Positions 24,724 to 32,818 of a stretch of DNA of 54,086 bases are shown one piece after another. Every line of letters starts with the position of its first letter. Within the stretch, counting starts at the first letter, position 1. The notes beneath the pieces were generated by a model. The model searched no databases. It was not told the origin of the DNA and was given only the letters and a program-made list of their open reading frames with translations. Position numbers and translations under genes: made by a program. The stretch is from positions 1-54,086 of the forward strand of contig NZ_QVMU01000029.1 of NCBI RefSeq assembly GCF_003605645.1, read 5' to 3'. This DNA comes from Vibrio sinensis. GTDB lineage: Bacteria; Pseudomonadota; Gammaproteobacteria; Enterobacterales; Vibrionaceae.

Positions 24724-25947
24724 TTATCCTTGATTCAGCGATGACCAATGGCTATGCAGCACACGTTCTAATTCTAATGCACTTTTTTGAACCGCGTCTT
24801 GAGCAGTTAAGAGCGTCTTCTTGCCGCCCTCAAAATCACTCACAGTTAAATCAAAAACAGTGCTGTAAGTATCGGCACAAGTTTCAAATGCACGACTACG
24901 AGGAATCGTCGCCATCATTACTTGGTCACCAAGCAAATAATTCATCTCGGTTAACACCGCTACTTGTTTTTTATTGTCGTCTTCAAACATCGTTGGCATA
25001 AGACGAACAAATTCGAGTCCTTTCCAATCTTGTGGGAACATTTCATACACAGTTGGTAAATGCTGGAAGAAGTTAACGGTTGATGCCCAGTCCAAACGTT
25101 TTGCAGCACACGGAATCAATAATGCGTTTGAAGCATACATTGCGTTCCATACTAGAGGGTCAACGTGAGGTCCGGTATCGATCATAATGACATCGAAGTC
25201 ATCACCAATTTTGTCGATTAACTTTTCTTTCAGTAGTTTTACTATATCTAGAGACTGGTCTTGCGAAAGATTCTGCCAAGCCTCAGCGTTAAACATCGCA
25301 TCTTCAGGAAAAGCTGATACGGTTTTTAGGTTTGGATACTGAGTTGGCAACAATACATTTCTGCGCAAGAATTCCAGATCAACATCGACACCATCAGGGA
25401 CATTGTCTAGCATAATATCGACCGCTGAATAGATATTATCGTGATCAGAAATACTGATTTGGGGATTCAAAAATAAACGTAGTGACCCTTGTGGATCTAA
25501 GTCGATAAGACAAATACGGTAGCGCTTATCTAGGTTTAATGCCAAGCAACCAGCTAGGTGAACGGCTGTCATCGACTTACCGGTCCCACCCTTTTGGTTC
25601 TGAACATTAACAATCCAAGGCTTGTTTCCAACGTGATTTTTACGCTCATGGAATTTAGGCACTTCTGCCGCGTCCATCAGCATATGGGCTTCATGCAAAG
25701 AGATAGAATAGTGGTTGGCATTATTCTTTGTAAATTGGTGGCCAGAACTTTCTAATTTACCGATAGCTTCATCTAACTTACGACGAGTCAGACCCGAACG
25801 GGTTTCCATCAACGCTTTCGACATTGGAGGGAAATGCTCTTCACGACGTTCTTCTAAAACGATTTCAATTCGATCTGCTTGAACCTGCGCTGTCTGTTCC
25901 GCTAAGCGAACAAGATTATCAATGGTCTGTTCTCTTTTCATTGCCAA
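24724..25947 (-). CDS. parA2: Chromosome II partition ATPase ParA2
   Basis: A 407-residue ParA ATPase of the large, P1-like type: an N-terminal DNA-binding/HTH extension of about 105 residues (RSGLTRRKLDEAIGKLESSGHQ) before the deviant Walker A VQNQKGGTGKSMTAVHLAG (around residue 118), then ICLIDLDPQGSLRLFL (A') and VIMIDTGPHVDPLVW (Walker B). Length matches V. cholerae ParA2 (about 406). ParA2 forms ATP-dependent filaments or gradients that move ParB2-parS2 complexes. The N-terminal extension in this class also allows binding to its own promoter, so autoregulation in the 25948-26160 gap is likely. Confidence 0.95.
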   Translation of the reverse strand: MAMKREQTIDNLVRLAEQTAQVQADRIEIVLEERREEHFPPMSKALMETRSGLTRRKLDEAIGKLESSGHQFTKNNANHYSISLHEAHMLMDAAEVPKFHERKNHVGNKPWIVNVQNQKGGTGKSMTAVHLAGCLALNLDKRYRICLIDLDPQGSLRLFLNPQISISDHDNIYSAVDIMLDNVPDGVDVDLEFLRRNVLLPTQYPNLKTVSAFPEDAMFNAEAWQNLSQDQSLDIVKLLKEKLIDKIGDDFDVIMIDTGPHVDPLVWNAMYASNALLIPCAAKRLDWASTVNFFQHLPTVYEMFPQDWKGLEFVRLMPTMFEDDNKKQVAVLTEMNYLLGDQVMMATIPRSRAFETCADTYSTVFDLTVSDFEGGKKTLLTAQDAVQKSALELERVLHSHWSSLNQG

Positions 25948-26232
25948 ATTCCATAATTAATTAACAAAAACAATTGTACAGCATATTAGTTAAATTACAA
26001 TAAAAAGGTGAACATTCACTTATTGATTACAATCACATTAATTAGATTTATTTGTATCATTTAAGTGAATAGTGGTAAAAAAATAGACAAATGATTCTGA
26101 ATTTACCGTGTAAAAAGTGGTTCGAATTACCACAAATTAAAAGTGTTACACTGTCACTCATTTACAATGTAAATATGATGAATTTCTATGATATTGGTTA
26201 AAAAAAACACCGGAACGATTAAAAAAACAGAA
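25948..26232. promoter_or_regulatory. parA2 promoter region with parS2 site
   Basis: AT-rich region carrying the divergent parA2 promoter. It holds a perfect parS2 at 26160-26174 and a one-mismatch copy, ATTTACCGTGTAAAA, at 26101-26115. The pairing suggests ParB2 can also act as a co-repressor of its operon. Confidence 0.6.
26160..26174. promoter_or_regulatory. parS2: parS2 site next to the origin
   Basis: ATTTACAATGTAAAT, perfect palindrome, between parA2 and the incompatibility region. Confidence 0.92.
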
Positions 26233-26233
26233 C

Positions 26234-26273
26234 AAGTTACGGACAATGTAATTTGGAGTTGTAAATTACGATA
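26234..26273 (+). repeat. 39-mer-like RctB regulatory repeat, copy A
   Basis: Begins AGTTACGGACAATGTA. It shares the core TTACGGAC(g)AATGTA with copy B (26527) and with the shortened copy before rctB (27177). In V. cholerae, 39-mers in the rctA region bind RctB and inhibit initiation; the equivalence here rests on position and shared core. Confidence 0.65.
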
Positions 26274-26348
26274 GTTTTCACAAATATCCGCTAAAAATAG
26301 AGAACCTTAGTTAATCTTGATCTAAATGAATAATAAAGTGCTGCTTCC

Positions 26349-26488
26349 GCAACGATGATCAAGGCAGATACTTGATCATGCTTTCGGCACGAAATGACCT
26401 ATCAGGAAGAATGATCAAGAGATTTTCTTTCGCATATTAAATGAATGAGATCGTACTATTCAATGATCGTTGTTCGGATCAATGATCA
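26349..26488. promoter_or_regulatory. Negative-control (rctA/incII-like) RctB site cluster
   Basis: Five TGATCA-type 12-mers in 140 bases: TGATCATGCTTTC (26373-26385, plus), TGATCGTTGTTC (26464-26475, plus), and three on the minus strand around 26349-26361, 26405-26417 and 26476-26488. Orientation is mixed and the sites are degenerate, unlike the oriCII array. This fits the incII/rctA zone of Vibrio chromosome II. No convincing ORF is seen, so rctA, if present, is likely noncoding. Confidence 0.7.
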
Positions 26489-26526
26489 AGTGTATAGGAA
26501 CTCCGGAAGCATATAAATTCATGGCT

Positions 26527-26565
26527 AACTTACGGACGAATGTAGGCAGACTAAGGTTTTGTGAC
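26527..26565 (+). repeat. 39-mer-like RctB regulatory repeat, copy B
   Basis: 39 bases beginning AACTTACGGACGAATGTAGG and ending TTTTGTGAC. It shares the TTACGGAC-AATGTA core with copy A. Expected to be an inhibitory RctB site. Confidence 0.7.
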
Positions 26566-26634
26566 AATTTAGAAGCTAATTGGCTCTAAAGTTGAAACGC
26601 AAGTAGAAATAGGAACGGTATCAAGCCAATTCCA

Positions 26635-26776
26635 TGATCATGCTTTCATAACTTCTATCGAAAAGCTATTACGTCAGGCTTTCACTATCTCAATGCATTT
26701 CAAGTTTCGATTAAACAAAAAAACAAACAATTCATAATAAAACCCAGCAAAATGACGCTACCTTGATCATTGTTTC
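26635..26776 (+). promoter_or_regulatory. Two isolated RctB 12-mers left of the origin array
   Basis: TGATCATGCTTTC at 26635-26647 and TGATCATTGTTTC at 26764-26776, same orientation as the main array but 129 bases apart. Both match the array consensus closely. Confidence 0.75.
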
Positions 26777-26849
26777 GGAAAAATTGGTATGAAGATAGCG
26801 AGGTTATTATTCATGAACGTCTTTAAATCGTAGAATCAAAGATCCCTCC

Positions 26850-27110
26850 TGTGGATAACATGTGCAAGGATGATGATCATGCTTCAGATTGCACGTTGAT
26901 CATGCATTCAAAGTCATTATGATCATAGTTCTAACGAGAATTGATCATGCTTTCCTGTTGAGTATGATCATCGTTTCGTTGATCGCATGATCATGCTTTC
27001 ATGTTAAATTTAAAATACATGTTTATTATCAGAAGCTTGCGTGGGGTTTTTCTGCCTGATCAATAGATCATATAATCACTTAAGATCAGTTTAATCAAAA
27101 AGATCAGTTA
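26850..27110 (+). other. oriCII: Chromosome II replication origin (oriCII)
   Basis: A DnaA box TGTGGATAA (26850-26858, the reverse of TTATCCACA) is followed by six RctB 12-mers and an AT-rich unwinding zone. The six copies start TGATCAT at 26874, 26897, 26920, 26942, 26965 and 26988, a period of 22-23 bases, so all lie on one face of the helix. Consensus TGATCAT-NN-TTTC. Each carries a GATC site, consistent with the known need for Dam methylation for RctB binding. The right side runs into ATCA repeats and then rctB. This layout equals the minimal oriCII of V. cholerae. Confidence 0.95.
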
Positions 27111-27135
27111 TTTAAAACAACAAGATTTTTCTTTA
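27055..27135 (+). promoter_or_regulatory. DNA unwinding region with phased ATCA motifs
   Basis: AT-rich segment with six ATCA words at 27059, 27067, 27075, 27085, 27094 and 27103 (spacing 8-10 bases). RctB is known to bind single-stranded ATCA repeats of the opened origin in V. cholerae. Four of the six lie in GATCA. Confidence 0.8.
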
Positions 27136-27176
27136 TTTCTGATCTATTTTTCTTTATTCTTCGGAACCATAGCAAA

Positions 27177-27205
27177 TCTACGGTCAATGTGACGCGGATC
27201 CAAAA
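27177..27205 (+). promoter_or_regulatory. 29-mer-like operator before rctB
   Basis: Contains CTACGGTCAATGTGACGCGG, a shortened relative of the 39-mers (TTACGGACAATGTA). In V. cholerae a 29-mer in the rctB promoter binds RctB and represses it. Its position directly before the rctB start would allow autorepression. Confidence 0.65.
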
Positions 27206-29176
27206 ATGAATTCAGAAACAAAAATATTGATCAAAGCCCCAAGAAGCCACAAAGACGGCCATTTGTTTGAAGTGTCCGAAGCAGCTATTGATTGGGTAGA
27301 GCAATACCAACACTTCAAAGGTGTCACCAAAAGTATTGTTGAATTATTGAATCTGATCTCGTTACGTGGATTTCGAAGTCAAGATGGTCTAGTGTCAACG
27401 ACAGAATTAATTATCGCAACCGATGGGAAGCTCACCCGAGCAGCCATTCAACAGCGATTACGCGCAGCCGTAAGTATTGGTTTATTTCAACAAACTCCTG
27501 TTCGCTTCGAAGAGGGTTTAGCTGGAAAAACCATGCTTCACCGGTTTGTGAATCCAAATCAGCTAATCTCAGTACTGGGTGCTACAAGCCTAGTTACTGA
27601 GACAGTAAAGCAAACTGAAAAACAAAAACGATCAAAAGCTTTAGCTCAAACACAAGTAAACAAACGTTTATTAAATGAATATGGTTTGAATACCCCACCA
27701 GCAATGAAAGATGAGGCAGATCAATTTGTCGTTTCACCGACTAACTGGGCTGGGATCATTGATCAGGCATTAGCGCCACCGCGCACACGTAAAAATTATC
27801 AGAAAACCATGGTTTCCATTTCTGGCACCCGCGCGGTGATCGAAACAAGATCATCGAAAAATATCATGACCGTCGACGATCTAATGACATTATTTGCTCT
27901 GTTTACTCTGACAGTTCAATACCACGATCATCATCAACACCAATATCAACTTGATGCTAAGCACGCTCCAAATAAAACGCCATTGTACATAACAGATATT
28001 TTGTCGTTGCGTGGAAAGAAAGATAGCGGCCCAGCTCGAGATTCGATTCGTGACAGTATTGACCGTATTGAATTTACCGATTTTCAATTACACGAACTGA
28101 CAGGACGCTGGTTAAGTGAAAACATGCCAGAGGGCTTTAAGAGCGATCGTTTTCGTTTTATAGCCAGAACCATTACTGCATCAGAAGAAGCACCTACAGA
28201 GGGCGCTGATGGCGAAATACGTATTAAACCGAACCTATACATCTTAGTTTGGGAACCGTCTTTCTATGAAGAGCTGTTAACACGAGATTATTTCTTCCTG
28301 TTCCCACCTGAAATTTTAAGACAACATACGTTAGTGTTTCAGCTCTACAGCTATTTCCGTAGTCGTATGGCACGTCGTCACAGCGACATGATGATGCTTT
28401 CTGATTTGAATCAAAAACTCGCTCGTAACATTGAGTGGCGACGTTTCTCTATGGATTTGATCCGTGAATTGAGAAAACTTTCCGATGGCGATGGAAGCGA
28501 CGATCTTTTTGCTGTGAATCTTTGGGGTTATCATTTGACGATCAGTACGGTGATCTCAAAAGGTAAGATCCAGGATTACCAGATCGATATCCAATGTGAT
28601 GTCGAAGAAGTACTTCGTTATTCTCGCGCTCGAACCACTAATGCTGGCAAACGAAACATGGCGCCAACTATGCCTAACCCATTAAGAAATGAAATGGTTT
28701 CTCGTCAACGTTTGGATGAGTTATCGCAAATCATTGATGGTGAGTTTGAGCCTATTCAGCGCAAAGAGCGTTCTCCCAAAGGGAATTTAGGTCGTCGCGT
28801 TAAACTACGTAAACACCTTGTTGAGATCAATGCTGACGAAATTACCATAACCTTATCGAAATATACCTCTCCAGAGGCTCTAGAACGCAGTATAGGAGCT
28901 TTGTCTGCCATGACAGGGCATTCCCCTAACTCGATCAAAGAAGAGTGCTTAGAATTGATTGAGAAGCTTGATTGGTTAAAAGTTGGAAAAGAAGTTATTC
29001 CTTATGAAACGTTGAGCCGGATCGTTGAACTATACAATGATCAAAGCAACAACAAACATTTGTCGATTGAACGTTTACTCGCGGGTTTAGCGGTACGACG
29101 TAAAGTTTGCAAGCAAGTTTATGAAGGGCACATTGACGAAACTGTGTTTCGTGCACTTGATGAGGTTGCTGTTTAG
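27206..29176 (+). CDS. rctB: Chromosome II replication initiator RctB
   Basis: A 656-residue protein with the characteristic RctB sequence, for example KDGHLFEVSEAAIDW at the N-terminus, RFEEGLAGKTMLHRF, PTNWAGIIDQALAPPRTRK, IMTVDDLMTLFALFTLTVQYHDHH and SLRGKKDSGPARDSI. V. cholerae RctB is about 658 residues. RctB has several winged-helix domains that bind 12-mers and 39-mers, a central dimer interface remodelled by DnaJ/DnaK, and a C-terminal part for 39-mer handcuffing. It alone triggers oriCII. The C-terminal half (after about 500) keeps RKHLVEINADEITITLS and RRKVCKQV. Start ATG at 27206 has a weak ribosome site, in keeping with limited expression. Confidence 0.97.
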   Translation: MNSETKILIKAPRSHKDGHLFEVSEAAIDWVEQYQHFKGVTKSIVELLNLISLRGFRSQDGLVSTTELIIATDGKLTRAAIQQRLRAAVSIGLFQQTPVRFEEGLAGKTMLHRFVNPNQLISVLGATSLVTETVKQTEKQKRSKALAQTQVNKRLLNEYGLNTPPAMKDEADQFVVSPTNWAGIIDQALAPPRTRKNYQKTMVSISGTRAVIETRSSKNIMTVDDLMTLFALFTLTVQYHDHHQHQYQLDAKHAPNKTPLYITDILSLRGKKDSGPARDSIRDSIDRIEFTDFQLHELTGRWLSENMPEGFKSDRFRFIARTITASEEAPTEGADGEIRIKPNLYILVWEPSFYEELLTRDYFFLFPPEILRQHTLVFQLYSYFRSRMARRHSDMMMLSDLNQKLARNIEWRRFSMDLIRELRKLSDGDGSDDLFAVNLWGYHLTISTVISKGKIQDYQIDIQCDVEEVLRYSRARTTNAGKRNMAPTMPNPLRNEMVSRQRLDELSQIIDGEFEPIQRKERSPKGNLGRRVKLRKHLVEINADEITITLSKYTSPEALERSIGALSAMTGHSPNSIKEECLELIEKLDWLKVGKEVIPYETLSRIVELYNDQSNNKHLSIERLLAGLAVRRKVCKQVYEGHIDETVFRALDEVAV

Positions 29177-29368
29177 TCGTGGCAGGTGAGTGGTTTGACT
29201 AAAAAACAAACAATTCTACGACATGGCGCTGACAGGTAACTGACATTGACTACTTTGATAGTCATTATGATTACAACCGAATAGACAACCTTTTGTTCTT
29301 ATCTGATGAATTAGGGTTCCACCTCTAATAGATTGGCTCATATTGTTACATTCATTCTGAATTGTTTT

Positions 29369-29395
29369 GCGAGTTCTCTGAGCTCGCTTTTTTTT
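29369..29395 (+). terminator. rctB terminator
   Basis: GCGAG (29369-29373) pairs with CTCGC (29383-29387), followed by eight T. About 190 bases beyond the rctB stop. Confidence 0.75.
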
Positions 29396-29424
29396 GCGTC
29401 AAATTTCATAAAGCTGTGGCGGTA

Positions 29425-29686
29425 ATGATCAACACTCTACTTGATCATTGTTCCGTGGTATCGATGGATCCAGCCTATTTATTCGTATTCTTCCTTGATC
29501 ATCTTTCCGCTATACCCTCTTTCTATTTAGCTACGATGGGGAAATCAGACATTGCAACAATAGTCTTAATAAACCATCAAGCTATCCGCAGTATGTATCT
29601 ATTGGGCACAACAGTGACTAGGAGGAGTTAATAGAAAGGCAGTAAGATCAAATTAACATGTGTACTTTCACCTTGATCATGCTTCC
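29425..29686 (+). promoter_or_regulatory. RctB-type 12-mers downstream of rctB
   Basis: TGATCATTGTTCC (29442-29454), TGATCATCTTTCC (29496-29508) and TGATCATGCTTCC (29674-29686), plus an inverted partial copy at 29425-29431. They match the oriCII consensus TGATCAT-NN-TTTC within one or two bases but are not phased. They lie after the rctB terminator in a stretch with no credible gene (an 89-codon frame at 29362-29631 lacks a ribosome site and starts inside the terminator). Confidence 0.7.
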
Positions 29687-29695
29687 CAATTTTTA

Positions 29696-30173
29696 AGATG
29701 GGACGAATAAGAGCCTCTGATGTACCGATCTTGTTGCTATCTTGTTTCGCAGCTTTCGTGCCAACCTAAAATCCATCAGCCTTATGTTTAAGTGACCAAG
29801 AGATTAGTAATGTTGATTTCAAGAATCACGACGAAGTAACGCAACAACTTTTATATTCAATTTAGATCTGGTTTTTCTGGAATACTTGATAGTTAAATAA
29901 ATTGTTATTTGAACATTAAATTTTGTGGTTTATATGGTTGATTTCTTAGTGCTGTAAGCGAGGGTAAATGAGAGGTAGATCGAGGTATTTTTGGTAAGGG
30001 AATTTTTGAATGTACTGTGTCTTAGCCCTTTGTGCAAAAGGAATTTCACCAAAAATTCAATTGAATGGTTGAACTCATATCAAAATCACATTCTGGTACT
30101 AAAAGGCTTAACAAACTTGTGTCTAATTTGGTAAAGATTAACTGTCCCTGACATGGTTCATTCGGAGGTTCAA
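29696..30173. other. Intergenic region
   Basis: About 480 bases, AT-rich, no gene or further RctB site seen. It carries the promoter of the small ORF at 30174. Confidence 0.4.
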
Positions 30174-30374
30174 ATGTCCATAAATTCAATAGACCATGAC
30201 CAAATTACTCACATTGCAACGAACAAGTGGGACTTCACGGAAGAAGTTAATTCACAAAAGCTAGCATCTGGTGTGAAATGCGCCGAAGCGAGACGTCGTA
30301 TTGAAGCGATGCGCGAAATTCGCGAGAGTGGCCTTACAATGGAAGAAGCAAGAGAGTTAGGTCTGATTCACTAG
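30174..30374 (+). CDS. Small helical protein, unknown function
   Basis: A 66-residue soluble protein from the ATG at 30174, chosen because GGAGG lies 6 bases upstream; an in-frame ATG at 30153 has no ribosome site. The C-terminal half is a charged helix (KCAEARRRIEAMREIRESG) followed by LTMEEARELGLIH. Family unknown to me. It is followed by a hairpin, so it is its own transcript. It is a constant-looking neighbour between rctB and the yebC-like gene. Confidence 0.7.
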   Translation: MSINSIDHDQITHIATNKWDFTEEVNSQKLASGVKCAEARRRIEAMREIRESGLTMEEARELGLIH

Positions 30375-30401
30375 AGAGTGTTTTGTCATCATCTGGTCGT
30401 T

Positions 30402-30437
30402 CGGGTGGCGAAAGTGCCACCCGATGTTTATTTTTTC
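30402..30437 (+). terminator. Terminator after the 66-aa gene
   Basis: CGGGTGGC-GAAA-GTGCCACCCG, a GC-rich stem with tetraloop-like GAAA, followed by TGTTTATTTTTT. Confidence 0.8.
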
Positions 30438-30533
30438 GGTTTTGCCTAGATTAATTATTGCTTTCCCCTCTTAATATTGCTGTTTGGTGTGTTATATTCC
30501 ACCCTCATAATTTTTCTGATACCGAGAACCAGC

Positions 30534-30743
30534 ATGTCAATCAACCTGTCACTTCTTCCACCAGGTGAAAAAAACAAGATTGAGCTCGATAAGCAAGCTT
30601 CGTTTTTGATCTGGAAGTTAAGGGAAGCGAAAGCGACCCCAGACGAGATTGATCAGCAGGCGACCAAGATCCTCGATGAGCAGGAGAAAGCCTGGTTCTT
30701 ACAGTCGGTTGAAAAATATAAGCGAGTAATGGGCGTAGCATAA
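30534..30743 (+). CDS. Small helical protein, unknown function
   Basis: A 69-residue soluble protein from ATG at 30534 (MSINLSLLPPGEKNKIELDK, then WKLREAKATPDEIDQQATKILDEQEKAWFLQSVEKYKRVMG). Mostly charged alpha helix. The longer frame from 30477 adds a hydrophobic segment encoded by the promoter region and is unlikely. The ribosome site is weak (GAG). No family recognised. Confidence 0.65.
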   Translation: MSINLSLLPPGEKNKIELDKQASFLIWKLREAKATPDEIDQQATKILDEQEKAWFLQSVEKYKRVMGVA

Positions 30744-30886
30744 ATCTCGATGAATAATCTTGGTTATTGAAAGAGATAGCCAGTGAAAGTCGAATGGCGT
30801 TCATTCCTCTGCAAAAAGGTGAAATTGAAATGGTCGCACTTTTTGCTAAAATCCTTCGCATAAATTGAATTAGAGAGAACATCCCA

Positions 30887-31603
30887 ATGGGAAGAAGTTT
30901 TGAAGTGCGCAAAGCCTCTATGGCGAAAACTGCAGGCGCAAAAATTAAAGTTTATTCCAAGTACGGTAAAGAAATTTACATGAGCGCCAAAAATGGCGGT
31001 TCAGATCCAGACATGAACTTGTCACTTAAGCACCTTATTGCTAAAGCGAAGAAAGACCAAGTTCCTGCGCACGTTATCGATAAAGCGCTTGATAAAGCAA
31101 ACGGCGGCGGTGGTGAAGATTACCAACCAGCTCGTTACGAGGGTTTTACTCCTGGTGGCGCTAGTGTGATTGTTGACTGTCTGACTGACAACGGTAACCG
31201 TACGTTCCAAGATGTTCGCCAATGCTTCGTGAAAACAGGCGCTAAAATTGGTGTTGCTGGTACCGTATCCCACATGTTCGATCACCAAGCTGTATTCCAG
31301 TTTAAAGGTGAAGACGAAGAAGCAGTACTTGAAGCGCTAATGATGGCGGATTGTGATGTTGCTGATATCGAACTAGAAGATGGCGTGATCACAGTTTACG
31401 CTCCTAACACGGAGTTCTTCAAAGTGAAGACTGCGCTAGCGGCTGAATACCCAGAGCTAACGTTAGACGTTGAAGAAATCACGTTTGTACCTCAAACGTA
31501 CACAGAGATCTCGGCAGATGACCAAGAGAAATTCCAGAAGTTCCTTGATCTTCTAGAAGACTGTGATGACGTTCAGCAGGTTTACCACAACGCTGAAGTT
31601 TAA
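30887..31603 (+). CDS. YebC/PmpR-family protein
   Basis: A 238-residue member of the YebC/PmpR (TACO1) family. Seen: MGRSFEVRKASMAKTAGAKIKVYSKYGKEIYMSAKNGG, then DPDMNLSLKHLIAKAKKDQVPAHVIDKALDKANGGG, the RYEGFTPGGASVIVDCLTDNGNRTFQDVR block, and SHMFDHQAVFQFKG. The length and N-terminus are closer to the E. coli YeeN subgroup (238) than to YebC. Family members have been described as transcription regulators and, more recently, as ribosome-associated factors for polyproline-like stalls. Monocistronic with own terminator. Confidence 0.92.
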   Translation: MGRSFEVRKASMAKTAGAKIKVYSKYGKEIYMSAKNGGSDPDMNLSLKHLIAKAKKDQVPAHVIDKALDKANGGGGEDYQPARYEGFTPGGASVIVDCLTDNGNRTFQDVRQCFVKTGAKIGVAGTVSHMFDHQAVFQFKGEDEEAVLEALMMADCDVADIELEDGVITVYAPNTEFFKVKTALAAEYPELTLDVEEITFVPQTYTEISADDQEKFQKFLDLLEDCDDVQQVYHNAEV

Positions 31604-31624
31604 TTACCAAGCGTAGTGTGAAAA

Positions 31625-31652
31625 AAGGCTTCCATATGGAAGCCTTTTTTGT
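31625..31652. terminator. Terminator after the YebC-like gene
   Basis: AAAAAAGGCTTCC-ATAT-GGAAGCCTTTTTT, a symmetric hairpin with A-run and T-run that can stop either strand. Confidence 0.9.
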
Positions 31653-31735
31653 TGGTTGTTGACCATGTTCCGTCCTGAAATGTATTTACACCTGAGGACT
31701 CATTATGGCAACGTCAATCACCCATTGAACAGAGG

Positions 31736-32818
31736 TCAACCTGGTCTAGATTGTGTTTTGCACAATGACATGATGATACCAAAGCAGATACCTTGAGTAA
31801 TCATTGCAGTACCACCATAGCTAAAGAATGGTAGAGGGCTGCCCATAACCGGTAGTAAGCCGCTTACCATGCCTGTATTGATAAAGGCATAAAGAAAGAA
31901 GCTCAGCGCAAGTGAGCCGCATACCAAGCGGTTATAAGCACGATTACACTTACAGGCTAGCCATAAAGCTCGCAAAGTAATGAATAAGTACAGTGCTAAG
32001 AGCAGAACACAGCCAATAAATCCCCATTCTTCTGCGTATGTCGAAAAAATAAAATCGGTATGGCTTTCTGGAATGAAACCAAGGTGACCTTGGGTCGCAT
32101 TTGTCCACCCTTTTCCTTTAATTCCCCCTGAACCAATAGCAATCAGTGATTGGATAATTTGGTAACCAGAACCTAACGGATCTGATTCCGGGTTAAGAAA
32201 TTGGAACACACGCTTTTTCTGATAGGTTTCCATAACAAAGAACCATAGCAGTGGAACAAGCGTAATAACGGTTCCTGCAAATCCCCCAATAATCTTCCAA
32301 CTCATTCCTGCAAAATAGAGCACAAAAAGTGCGTAAATCATGGTGAAAATGGCCCCATCTAGATCGGGTTGAATAAAAATCAGCCCCGTTGGGATCGCGG
32401 TAATGATCAGCGCGTAAACTATTTTAATAAAACTTGGTCGCCCACCTTCGATTTGTAAAAACCAAGCGACCATCATTGGGATGGCGAGTTTGATTAACTC
32501 TGAGGGTTGGAAACGAAATGATCCAATGGCTAACCAACGCTGGGATCCATTGGTACTGTCGCCGGCTAAGGCCACAGCAAGAAGTAAACTGACCGCACAT
32601 ACATACAGGTATGGCGTAAAGCGCTGGTAAAGGCGCGATGGTACGGCAGACATAATTACAATACAGGAAATGGAAATGAAACATCGAATAAGATGATTCA
32701 GCATCATAGGCTCGCTAAAGCCGCTGGCACTCCAGATCGTCATTGAACTGAGTAGCATGACGCACATCACCGCTAATAACAGCGGTAGATCAAGCTGGGG
32801 AAGTGGAAATTTCTTCAA
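31736..32818 (-). CDS. RodA-like SEDS glycosyltransferase paralogue
   Basis: A 360-residue SEDS-family membrane protein (about ten transmembrane segments) closest in pattern to RodA: RWLAIGSFRFQPSELIKLAIPMMVAWFL, the block LNPESDPLGSGYQIIQSLIAIGSGGIKGKGW, SHTDFIFSTYAEEWGFIG with the catalytic Asp, and SGLLPVMGSPLPFFSYGG. RodA builds the lateral cell wall with PBP2. Oddity: the usual QPDLGT reads QPDLDGA. Vibrios normally carry rodA with mrdA in a chromosome I cluster, so this lone copy without a PBP2 gene looks like a second paralogue. Monocistronic. FtsW is the alternative, but the motif set favours RodA. Confidence 0.85.
   Translation of the reverse strand: MKKFPLPQLDLPLLLAVMCVMLLSSMTIWSASGFSEPMMLNHLIRCFISISCIVIMSAVPSRLYQRFTPYLYVCAVSLLLAVALAGDSTNGSQRWLAIGSFRFQPSELIKLAIPMMVAWFLQIEGGRPSFIKIVYALIITAIPTGLIFIQPDLDGAIFTMIYALFVLYFAGMSWKIIGGFAGTVITLVPLLWFFVMETYQKKRVFQFLNPESDPLGSGYQIIQSLIAIGSGGIKGKGWTNATQGHLGFIPESHTDFIFSTYAEEWGFIGCVLLLALYLFITLRALWLACKCNRAYNRLVCGSLALSFFLYAFINTGMVSGLLPVMGSPLPFFSYGGTAMITQGICFGIIMSLCKTQSRPG

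Noticed and set aside
26101..26115. Possible extra parS2 site (ATTTACCGTGTAAAA)
   Set aside because: One core mismatch; noted within the parA2 promoter entry but not counted as a full site.
26200..26850. A protein-coding rctA gene
   Set aside because: No frame of credible length with a ribosome site exists here; the region is better explained as a cluster of RctB-binding sites.
29362..29631. 89-codon open frame downstream of rctB
   Set aside because: It begins in the rctB terminator region, has no ribosome site, has an unlikely composition and overlaps the RctB-type sites.
26000..30000. A plasmid rather than a chromosome
   Set aside because: rctB, oriCII layout and parS2 are typical of Vibrio chromosome II, and housekeeping genes (tmcA, yibL, malT, glgB) surround them.
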